Of a stretch of DNA of 64,000 bases, positions 7,074 through 14,968 are shown in pieces. Within the stretch, counting starts at the first letter, position 1. Each line of letters starts with the position of its first letter. Source of the DNA: Eutreptiella sp. 'Long Island Sound 2002' (Eukaryota; Euglenozoa; Euglenophyceae; Eutreptiales; Eutreptiaceae); the NCBI GenBank assembly GCA_964036045.1, contig OZ038392.1, positions 39,433,806 to 39,497,805 of the forward strand. The letters run 5' to 3'. The notes beneath the pieces are model-generated. The model was not told where the DNA came from. It saw nothing but the letters and a program-made list of their open reading frames with translations, and did not search any database. Made by a program: the position numbers and the translations under genes.

Positions 7074-9942
7074 TGGTAGCAGAGGCTACCTGAATGTTGC
7101 TTCAGTGGCATCCCATCCACAGCCCGCTCCCCAGTACGGCCCCGTAGACCCCGCCGCTTCTGGAGAAGTAACGATTACGCTGCCTTGGTGCTGTGCGAAC
7201 GAGGCCTTGAGAGGAATGCCTTGCGCAAGTCCAAGCTGCCCAAGAAGGGCGCACATCAGCAGCTGTGGGGACCCAGATTACCATAATCCCAGTCGAAACT
7301 GGCCATCGAGCAGCTGGAATCCGCCGGCCTACGACGATGGCAACGCTCCGGTGGACCTTACGGAGCTGGCAGGTACCAACATTCCTGACGGAGGTTCAAC
7401 ATTTGAGACCCTGGACGCCGATCTGAACGACATTGAAATGGGCGGTCCAGGTGAGGTACCTAGCTATAATCGACCAGCCTCTTGGGCACACTGGGACGAC
7501 CATTTGTCTCCAGAAGTGACCCGTAACCTTGAGGCCCTTGAGGCCCTTTGTTACTTAGCCACGTCTAAGCTGATCGAACAAGAAAGAATCGCCTCTGATT
7601 TTTTAACGGAATATTTTTTCCTCCTTCAGAACGAAATTAATACCAGGATGTGGTGGCGTTCTCAAGAAGATGACTCTTTTGCCATTTTTTTGCAGATCTG
7701 GGAGGCAAGCCCCTTCCCGAAGGAGAAGGCCAAGGCACCTGTTCCCGGGCCCTCCGCCCCTCATCCCCCTGTTTCCATCCGCGACGATCTAGCCGCCGCG
7801 GTTGAGGAGGGAATTTTAGAGGCGGCCAGGCAGGCAAGCCTGGAAATCAGGGCTGAAGGAGCTCCCCAAGTGGACTCCTGGCTGCGGACCACCGAGATCA
7901 GCGGTCCGACAGCCTGCTCAGGCCCTTCAGGACACGGCATGTACTGTCCTGCCGACTGCTCCTGCAGATTCCAGCGCGATGCTGAGCTCCAATTGCTCAA
8001 AGATCAAATGCACCTCATCATTCAAACGCTGGGAATAAAAGATCTTTTCAAGACGCACATGCGGTCTGAGGGCGCCTCATCAGTGGGACAAGCAACAGAG
8101 CCATCGGAGGAGGCGACAGAAATTTTTTCGATTGCTCCTTCGGTGGACTCCAGGACCACCGACGCAAGGATCAGCAGGACCAAGCTAAAGGAAAGGGTTA
8201 AAATCTCTCGTTCTGAGAGTAGGACGGCGAAGGCTAGGACTGAGGCTCAGAATGCCAAGCAAACTGCCTCCCGTACTGCCCCTCCTGCTGCTGATTCCAA
8301 TACCTTAGCCCAGCTGTTGCTCGCCCAGACCCTCGCCGGAGCTGGTGTGGCGAATGATGCCGCCAAGGTGTCTGCCATTACGGCCGGTGTTGGGCTGGAT
8401 TCGCTTCTTAATCCTACTTCCTTGCGACTTCGTCAGGTTGCCAAGCAACCGAAGTATAATGGGAACCCCCGACGTTGGCCTCAGTTCCAACGGGAATTTA
8501 AACTGTGGGTTAAGACTCAAAAACTCCAAGATGATCAGTTCCTGATGGCCCTCTTGGATTGCCTTGAGGGAGCGCCAGCCAACACTTGGCTCAGGACTTG
8601 GAGTGATCGCGAGGATACAAGTTCCCCCCTTACCTTTGATGAGGTGTGGGAACAGTTGGAGGTGCGTGGATCCCGGCTGCCAGAGGACCACTACCACCAA
8701 ATGTTGAAGAATTTTCCTTCATTCTCGCGATTAATCTTGCACGAAGTGCAAGACAAAAAACAGCGCTTCTGGAATTTAGTGGAAGAAGCTGAACATTCAG
8801 GCGAAAAATTTTCTAGTGCCGAGCTGAAAAGTCTGATTTTTGACAAGATCCCCTCAGAAACTGCCGCCACCCTTCGGAACAAACAGTCCGAAGAAAAGGT
8901 CAAGACCTGGTGGGCGGAGGTGGAAGGCTTCGATGCCTCTGCCAACAAGTTTTCCGTCAGGGAGGCACTTCAAAAGTGCTCCCCCACGTCCTTCTCCAAG
9001 GTGAAATTCACTGAGGAGACGTGGAAAATCAAGTTTCATGAACACGAGGATCGGGACTTGTTTGTCCAAGTCCTCAACAGGGGAGTCAGCTTCCATGGCC
9101 ATCGCCTGAAGGCCAAAAACTGGGTGTTTTCGTACACCCCGAAGGAACTCTGGGAGGAGGTTGAGCGGCTCGCCGACGCCGCCAACCAGAATTTCCATGA
9201 GGGTCTTGGGAGAAACAAGAATACCCAGCAAAACACCCAAAATGGGGCCCAAAAGGGCAACAAAAAGGTGAATGACACCCGGAATGTTCAGCAGCACTGT
9301 AGCATCTGCCTTCTTTTAGGTTCTACGAACCGAGCTAAGACGCATTCTACTGATAATCACCGATGGTCTCCTTACGATCACAAGGTGATTGGTGAAAATA
9401 TCAGTAATTCGCAGAATTCAGACAGGAATGACAGACAGGTGCACGGTGGGAAGGCTGGAAAAGGGAATCCGACCCCCTCCGGTGGAAACAAAAATCCTGG
9501 AGGCCCTGGCGGGTCCCAAGGCACAGGAAATCGGACTCCATCCGGCTCCGGTGGGCAGCCGAAGGGCCAGAAAAATCCCAATAGCAACGCCGGAGGCGGA
9601 AATCGAAATCCAGGCCAAACCCATCAATCCGGTGCAAACAAGGGAAATGCTCCAGGATTCCAGGGTAAAGGTAAGGGAAATCCTTCGGGAACCCCTTTCT
9701 CTGGTAAGGGCAGAGGGCGTGGCGAAGGTGGAGGTCCATCATCCGGCGGCTGTGGCCGTGGACGTGGAAAGGGCAACCATCGTGTGGATCAGGTCTCAGG
9801 TGCAGATCAGGTGTCCGATGCGGACCGAGATTACGTTGAAAATGCCTTGAATCCAGCACATGATCCGCTCCAAGATGAGTGGGTCGACGAATCAGGGTGT
9901 GTCCATAATGTTAACGCAGCCACTGGAGGTCAGAACGCCTAG
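6910..9942 (+). CDS. gag: Gag polyprotein, outer element (1010 aa, ends in readthrough UAG)
   Basis: The first 54 residues are encoded by the LTR and the next six ('HGSRGY') by the primer-binding site. Residues about 500-700 are a retrotransposon Gag capsid-like region ('KYNGNPRRWPQFQREFKLWV'). Near residue 797 a C-x2-C-x11-H-x4-H cluster takes the place of a standard CCHC knuckle. The C-terminus is a Gly/Lys/Arg/Asn-rich nucleic-acid-binding tail. It forms the particle and binds RNA. The ATG in the LTR is preferred because, against the inner copy, its first 20 codons differ at seven synonymous positions and none non-synonymous. It ends in TAG directly followed by the pol frame. It is intact and about 90% or more identical to the inner Gag by eye. 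Confidence 0.9.
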   Translation: MDLASVVAALASVGVRVSGSAPNSSVQVDSSRACPPGLAGPEPSGTINDLGQHFHGSRGYLNVASVASHPQPAPQYGPVDPAASGEVTITLPWCCANEALRGMPCASPSCPRRAHISSCGDPDYHNPSRNWPSSSWNPPAYDDGNAPVDLTELAGTNIPDGGSTFETLDADLNDIEMGGPGEVPSYNRPASWAHWDDHLSPEVTRNLEALEALCYLATSKLIEQERIASDFLTEYFFLLQNEINTRMWWRSQEDDSFAIFLQIWEASPFPKEKAKAPVPGPSAPHPPVSIRDDLAAAVEEGILEAARQASLEIRAEGAPQVDSWLRTTEISGPTACSGPSGHGMYCPADCSCRFQRDAELQLLKDQMHLIIQTLGIKDLFKTHMRSEGASSVGQATEPSEEATEIFSIAPSVDSRTTDARISRTKLKERVKISRSESRTAKARTEAQNAKQTASRTAPPAADSNTLAQLLLAQTLAGAGVANDAAKVSAITAGVGLDSLLNPTSLRLRQVAKQPKYNGNPRRWPQFQREFKLWVKTQKLQDDQFLMALLDCLEGAPANTWLRTWSDREDTSSPLTFDEVWEQLEVRGSRLPEDHYHQMLKNFPSFSRLILHEVQDKKQRFWNLVEEAEHSGEKFSSAELKSLIFDKIPSETAATLRNKQSEEKVKTWWAEVEGFDASANKFSVREALQKCSPTSFSKVKFTEETWKIKFHEHEDRDLFVQVLNRGVSFHGHRLKAKNWVFSYTPKELWEEVERLADAANQNFHEGLGRNKNTQQNTQNGAQKGNKKVNDTRNVQQHCSICLLLGSTNRAKTHSTDNHRWSPYDHKVIGENISNSQNSDRNDRQVHGGKAGKGNPTPSGGNKNPGGPGGSQGTGNRTPSGSGGQPKGQKNPNSNAGGGNRNPGQTHQSGANKGNAPGFQGKGKGNPSGTPFSGKGRGRGEGGGPSSGGCGRGRGKGNHRVDQVSGADQVSDADRDYVENALNPAHDPLQDEWVDESGCVHNVNAATGGQNA
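7074..7091 (+). promoter_or_regulatory. Primer-binding site, initiator-Met tRNA type
   Basis: TGGTAGCAGAGG immediately follows the LTR and matches the complement of the 3' end of eukaryotic initiator methionine tRNA (from memory). It is embedded in a perfect hairpin GGTAGC-AGAG-GCTACC and is translated as part of Gag. Confidence 0.8.
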
Positions 9943-9977
9943 GGGAGCCACGAAAATCGCCCCTCCCCAGGCGATTT
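9940..9977 (+). promoter_or_regulatory. Gag-pol UAG readthrough site with pseudoknot-like structure
   Basis: The gag UAG (9940-9942) is followed in the same frame by open pol sequence with no stop. An 8-bp helix AAATCGCC/GGCGATTT (9954-9961 with 9970-9977) has an 8-nt loop. The C-rich part of that loop (9963-9968) can pair with GGGGAG at 9942-9947. The order a-b-a'-b' is that of an H-type pseudoknot, although the 1-nt connector at 9969 means not all pairs can form at once. The structure is identical in the inner element. Confidence 0.7.
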
Positions 9978-11529
9978 CAGGCATGATCCCCAGATTCCTT
10001 CTCGGCCACTACTTGATGTAGGGTCGCTTGTCTCCTTTCCCCTGGATCGGGCAGCGGATCCTTCTGTTGTAGTGGACGAGGTTGGTGTACAGTCCAAGCA
10101 CAGGGCCCGTCAGTTTGTCACAAAGCTGTGGGTCTCTGATTGCAAGGGCAATTTCCATCTCGCCACTTGTTTGTGTGACAATGGATCGGAGGTAAATCTC
10201 CAATCCAATTCCTTTTTGCCTGACGACTGCGTGTTTGATTCGCCTCATCCTGTTACCCTCGAGGGAGTTTCTGGACATTCTCTCGCAGGTGGGCAACGCG
10301 GTTGTTATATATCAACTCATTTGGTCGCTCAAGACCTTTGGGAAGATGGCAATGTGGAGGAAGTTATCCTTAAGGATGACTACTTCTATCGTGCCGACAT
10401 AAAGTATGACCTTTACTTGGGCCATCCTTGGCTTCGCAAGAACAGGGTGGCGTTCGTAGGTCATCGGCGTTGTTTTTTGCTGGAGTCAGGTCCCTTGGAG
10501 CGTCCTGAATTTCGTTTTTTGCACGCAGGGTTTAAAAGTGCAGAAGAATTTTTGAAGCAAAAGGTTACACCAAAGTTTGGCGAAGATGTCACCATTGCAG
10601 AGGTGAATGGGAGTGCCGATTACTCCCGAGAGTTAGAATGTCTTCGTAGGGACTCCCAGCCACGACGCCCTTCGCGCTGGCACTCTTCATCCTACAGAGT
10701 TGTCGACAAATGGCGCGATACAATTTGTGAATATTTTTATGAACACCATTCCTTTTGGCCACAGTATGATGCCTTTGCTAACCGCGAGAACAAGCGCTTT
10801 GACAAGCGCTTTCGCGACGCTTGGACCCATAAATGGGACAAGAAGTTATGGATTAATCCTCCGTTTCACTTAATCCAGCAGGTCATCCACAAAATCAAGC
10901 AAGATAAAACCCAGGCGATTTTAGTTGTGCCCTTGTGGGACGACAAGCCTTGGTTTCAGGAATTGCAAGACATTTGTGTAGATTACATCGAACTTCCCAG
11001 GAAGATTAAGCTGTATGCCAGGGACGACACAGGTCCCCTGCCACAGCGGCCCTGGAGTTCGCTTGCATTCCTGGTGGATGGAAAGCTTTCTGACTCTGAT
11101 TCTGCTGATTCTAGTACTGATTCCTGTGTTGGGTCTGAATCTGAGGTTGAGCGTGGTACTGATGATGAATCTATTTTTTCTGATTTTTGTCCGTCAGATG
11201 CCCAAGGGGATCCAACGTCAAATGGATCCGCCTCGTCTCCCTCTTCCCCAATACGATCTACATTCAAAAGAATCTACGGCGCACGGACGACAAAAAAATT
11301 TTCTTCGCGCCGCAAATTCAGAGTTTTTTATGAAAAACCCCGTGTGGAAGCTTTCATAGATCCTTTCGAGGAGCTGGATCACGAAGAGAATCTCTGGAAT
11401 GTCGACACTCGACCCACCTATCTTCAAGAGGCAGTTGATACGGACCTTTTTAGGGACATCCGTAAGAAGATTGTTCCTGCCAAGGCCGAAGAAATCGCCA
11501 AAGTTTTCTCGACAGTAATTCCTGGCGAT
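9943..11529 (+). pseudogene. pol: Pol, outer element, N-terminal part (protease and Dam-like domain), cut by the nested insertion
   Basis: The frame is open from the gag UAG to the insertion at 11529 and has no ATG before the insertion, so it depends on readthrough. It contains the protease with D-N-G-S in place of the usual D-T/S-G-A and a 'DLYLGHPWL' second motif. The Dam-like domain follows, with the NPPF motif at 10855-10866. An acidic Ser/Asp-rich linker then leads to the insertion. The last codons are '...STVIPGD'; the sequence continues at 22301. Any protein made here would lack RT, RNase H and integrase. The GCGAT at 11525-11529 is the left target-site copy. Confidence 0.9.
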
Positions 11530-12061
11530 TGTAAGTGCGGCTAGCCCCATCTGCTCAGATTTTCAGACATTCTGCCCAGATTGGCTACATTTTGGTCATT
11601 TTCTTTGCTTCGGCGGATTCGCCGCCTCGCAGCTCAGTCACAGGATATTTCCTACATATTTCTGATATGCCGGATTTGATTCCGCGGTCCATTTCCCGTA
11701 AATCCGCCGCATTCCGCTATTTTAGCTGGAATCGCCATTTGCCGCTGACGCGCGCTCGCGGGCCAGATCGGCCAGACAATTTTACATAAATGGATTATTC
11801 AAATTCTTTCAGACAGTTTTGGACACTCAGATGTATTTAGAATAATTCCCCTCAATTTTCTTCATAGACTGGGATTTTCTGCCGGACCACAATCAGCATG
11901 GACCTTGCTTCTGTTGTCGCTGCTCTCGCCTCCGTTGGTGTCCGAGTGTCCGGTTCTACCCCCAATAACAACATCCAGGGAGACTCCTCGCGTGCCTGCC
12001 CCACTGGTCTTGCCGGCCCCGAGCCCTCCGGCACCCACAACAACCCAGGGCAGCACTTTCA
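11530..12061 (+). repeat. 5' LTR of the inner element (532 bp)
   Basis: TG...CA termini. It differs from 21764-22295 at two bases, one in the TTCAAAT/TTTAAAT stretch and one near the 3' end. It is clearly diverged from the outer LTR, so the two elements are separate subfamily members, not a tandem duplication. Confidence 0.97.
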
Positions 12062-14933
12062 CGGTAGCAGAGGCTACCTGAATGTTGTTCCTTTGGTGTC
12101 CCAACCACAGCTAGCCCCTCAGTATGGCCCCGTAGACTCCGCCACCTCCGGAGACGTAACGATCACGCTCCCGTGGTGCTGTGCGAACGAGGCCTTGAGA
12201 GGAATGCCTTGCGCAAGCCCAAATTGCCCAAGAAGGACACAAATCAGCAGCTGTGGAGGCCCAGATTACAATCAAGATCCCAGTCGAAATTGGCCATCAA
12301 GCAGCTGGAATCTCCCAGCCTACGCTAATGGCAACGCTCCGGTGGAGCTTACGGACCTGGCAGGTACTAATACTCCGTACCAATGTTCACATTTTGTGAC
12401 CATCGATGCCGACATTGACGACATTGAAATGGGTGGTCCAGGTGAGGTACCTACCTATAATCGACCAGCCTCATGGGCACAATGGGACAACCATTTGTCT
12501 TCGGAAGTGGCCCGTAACCTTGAGGCGCTTGAGGCCCTGTGTCTATTAGCCACGTCTAAGCTGATAGGACAAGAAAGAATCGCCTCTGATTTTTTATTTG
12601 AATATTTTTTCCTCCTTCAAGAAGAAATTAAGACCAGGATGTGGTGGTGTTCTCAAGAAGATGAATCTTTTGCCATTTTCTTGCAGATCTGGGAGGCAAG
12701 CCCCTTCCCGAAGGAGAAGACCAAGGCACCTGTTGCCGGGCCCTCCGCCCCTCATCCCTCTGTTTCCATCCGCGACGATCTAGCCGCTGCGGTTGAGGAA
12801 GGAATCTTAGAGGCAGCTAGGCAGGCAAGCCTGGAAATTAGGACTGAAGGAGCTCCCCAAGTGGACTCCTGGCTGCGAACCACTGAGATTAGCGGTCCGA
12901 CAGCCTGCTCAGGCCCTTCAGGACACGGTATGTACTGTCCTGCCGACTGCTCTTGCAGATTACAGCGAGATACTGAGCTCCAATTGCTCAAAGATCAAAT
13001 GCAACTCATCATTCAGACGCTGGGAATTAAAGATCTTTTCAAGACCCACATGAGGTCTGAGGGCGCATCATCGGTGGAACAAATAACAGAACCGTCGGAG
13101 GAGGCGACAGAAATTTTTTCGATTGCTCCTTCGGTGGACTCTAAGACCACCGACGCAAGGATCAGCAGGACTAAGCTAAAGGAAAGGGTTACAATCTCTC
13201 GATCTCAGAGTAGATCGGTGAAGGCTAGGAATGAGGCTCAGAATGCCAAACGAACTGCCTCCCGTACTACCCTTCCTGCTGTTGATTCCAATGCAATTGC
13301 CCAGATGTTGCTCGCCCAGACCCTCGCCGGAGCTGGTGTGGCTAATGATGCCGCCAAGGTGTCTACCATTACGGCCGGTGTTGGGCTGGATTCACTCCTA
13401 AATCCTACTTCATTGCGACTTCGTCAGGTTGCCAAGCAACCGAAGTATAATGGGAACCCCAGACGTTGGCCTCAGTTCCAACGGGAATTTAAACTGTGGG
13501 TTAAGACTCAAAAACTCCAGGGTGATCAGTTCCTGATGGCGCTCTTGGACTGCCTTGAGGGAGCGCCGGCCAACACTTGGCTCAGAACCTGGAGTGATCG
13601 TGAAGATTCAAGTTCCCCCCTTACCTTTGATGAGGTGTGGGAACAGTTGGAGGTACGTGGATCCCGGCTGCCTGAGGACCATTACCACCAGATGTTGAAG
13701 AATTTTCCTTCATTCTCTCGATTAATCTTGCACGAGGTGCAGGACAAGAGACAGCGCTTCTGGAATCTCGTAGAAGAATCTGAACATTCAGGCGAAAAAT
13801 TTTCCAGTGCCGAGCTGAAAAATCTGATTTTTGACAAGATCCCCTCAGAAACCGCCGCCACCCTTCGGAATCGACAGTCCGAAGAAAAGGTCAAGACCTG
13901 GTGGGCGGAGATCGATGGCTTTGACGCCTCGGCCAACCGGTTTACCGTCAGGGAGGCACTTCAAAAGTGCTCCCCCACGTCGTTTACCAAGGTGAAATTC
14001 ACTGAAAACACGTGGAAAATCAAGTTTAATGAACACGAGGATCGGGACTTGTTTGTCCAAGTTCTCAATAGGGGAGTAAGTTTCCACGGCCATCGCCTGA
14101 AGGCCAGGAACTGGGTGTTTTCGTTTACTCTGCAGGAACTGTGGGAAGAGGTTGAGAGGCTCGCTGACGCCGCCAATCAAAATTTCCATGAGGGTCTTGG
14201 GGGAAACAGGAATACCCAGCAAAACACCCAAAATGGGGCCCAAAAGGGCAACAAAAAGGTGAATGACACCCGGAATGTTCAGGATCATTGTAGCATCTGT
14301 CTTCTTCTAGGTTCTACGAACCGAGCTAAGACGCATTCTACTGCTAATCACCGATGGTCTGCTTACGATCACAAGGTGATTGGTGAAAATGTCAATAATT
14401 CGCAGAATTCAGACAGGAATGACAGACAGGTGCATGGTGCCAAGGGGGGAAAGGGTAATTCGACTCCCTCCGGCGGGAATAAAAATACTGGAGGCCCTGG
14501 CGGGTCCCAAGGCAAAGGAAATCGGACTCCATCCGGTTCCGGTGGACAGCCGAACGGCCAGACAAGTCCAAATGTCAACGCCGGAGGCGGAAACCGAAAT
14601 CCAGGCCAAACCCCTCAATCCGGTACAAACAAAGGAAATGCTCCAGGATCACAGGGTAAGGGTAAAGGAAATCCTTCAGGAACCCCCTTCTCTGGTAAGG
14701 GCAGAGGGCGTGGCGACGGTGGTGGTCCATCATCCGGCGGCCGTGGCCGTGGACGAGGAAAGGGCAACCATCGTGTGGATCAGGTCTCAGGTGCAGACCA
14801 GGTGTCTGATGCGGATCGAGATTACGTCGAAAATGCTCTGAATCCAGCGGATGATCCGTTCCAAGATGAATGGATCGACGAAACAGGCTGTGTTCACAAT
14901 GTTAACGCAGCCGCTAGAGGTCAGAACGCCTAG
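11898..14933 (+). CDS. gag: Gag polyprotein, inner element (1011 aa, ends in readthrough UAG)
   Basis: Same architecture as the outer Gag: an LTR-encoded N-terminus, residues encoded by the PBS ('HGSRGYLNV'), a central capsid-like region, a C-x2-C-x11-H-x4-H cluster ('CSICLLLGSTNRAKTH'), and a basic Gly-rich tail ending just before TAG at 14931-14933. In the LTR-coded part the first 20 codons are under visible protein-level constraint. After that the two copies differ in several amino acids up to the LTR end. The product is the structural protein, with Pol made as a Gag-Pol fusion when the UAG is read through. The start is the ATG at 11898. Confidence 0.93.
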   Translation: MDLASVVAALASVGVRVSGSTPNNNIQGDSSRACPTGLAGPEPSGTHNNPGQHFHGSRGYLNVVPLVSQPQLAPQYGPVDSATSGDVTITLPWCCANEALRGMPCASPNCPRRTQISSCGGPDYNQDPSRNWPSSSWNLPAYANGNAPVELTDLAGTNTPYQCSHFVTIDADIDDIEMGGPGEVPTYNRPASWAQWDNHLSSEVARNLEALEALCLLATSKLIGQERIASDFLFEYFFLLQEEIKTRMWWCSQEDESFAIFLQIWEASPFPKEKTKAPVAGPSAPHPSVSIRDDLAAAVEEGILEAARQASLEIRTEGAPQVDSWLRTTEISGPTACSGPSGHGMYCPADCSCRLQRDTELQLLKDQMQLIIQTLGIKDLFKTHMRSEGASSVEQITEPSEEATEIFSIAPSVDSKTTDARISRTKLKERVTISRSQSRSVKARNEAQNAKRTASRTTLPAVDSNAIAQMLLAQTLAGAGVANDAAKVSTITAGVGLDSLLNPTSLRLRQVAKQPKYNGNPRRWPQFQREFKLWVKTQKLQGDQFLMALLDCLEGAPANTWLRTWSDREDSSSPLTFDEVWEQLEVRGSRLPEDHYHQMLKNFPSFSRLILHEVQDKRQRFWNLVEESEHSGEKFSSAELKNLIFDKIPSETAATLRNRQSEEKVKTWWAEIDGFDASANRFTVREALQKCSPTSFTKVKFTENTWKIKFNEHEDRDLFVQVLNRGVSFHGHRLKARNWVFSFTLQELWEEVERLADAANQNFHEGLGGNRNTQQNTQNGAQKGNKKVNDTRNVQDHCSICLLLGSTNRAKTHSTANHRWSAYDHKVIGENVNNSQNSDRNDRQVHGAKGGKGNSTPSGGNKNTGGPGGSQGKGNRTPSGSGGQPNGQTSPNVNAGGGNRNPGQTPQSGTNKGNAPGSQGKGKGNPSGTPFSGKGRGRGDGGGPSSGGRGRGRGKGNHRVDQVSGADQVSDADRDYVENALNPADDPFQDEWIDETGCVHNVNAAARGQNA
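12062..12078 (+). promoter_or_regulatory. Primer-binding site of the inner element
   Basis: CGGTAGCAGAGGCTACC follows the LTR. The first base is C where the initiator-Met complement and the outer copy have T. The hairpin is retained. Confidence 0.75.
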
Positions 14934-14968
14934 GGGAGCCACGAAAATCGCCCCTCCCCAGGCGATTT
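14931..14968 (+). promoter_or_regulatory. Gag-pol UAG readthrough site with pseudoknot-like structure, inner element
   Basis: The UAG is at 14931-14933. Helix b is 14945-14952 with 14961-14968, and helix a is 14933-14938 with 14954-14959. All bases from UAG through helix b are identical to the outer copy, while sequence a few bases downstream carries substitutions. Confidence 0.7.

Noticed and set aside
9940-9942. UAG as a sense codon in this organism
   Set aside because: The lipocalin and LRR genes end naturally at TAG, and no recognised gene has internal in-frame TAG apart from the gag-pol junctions.
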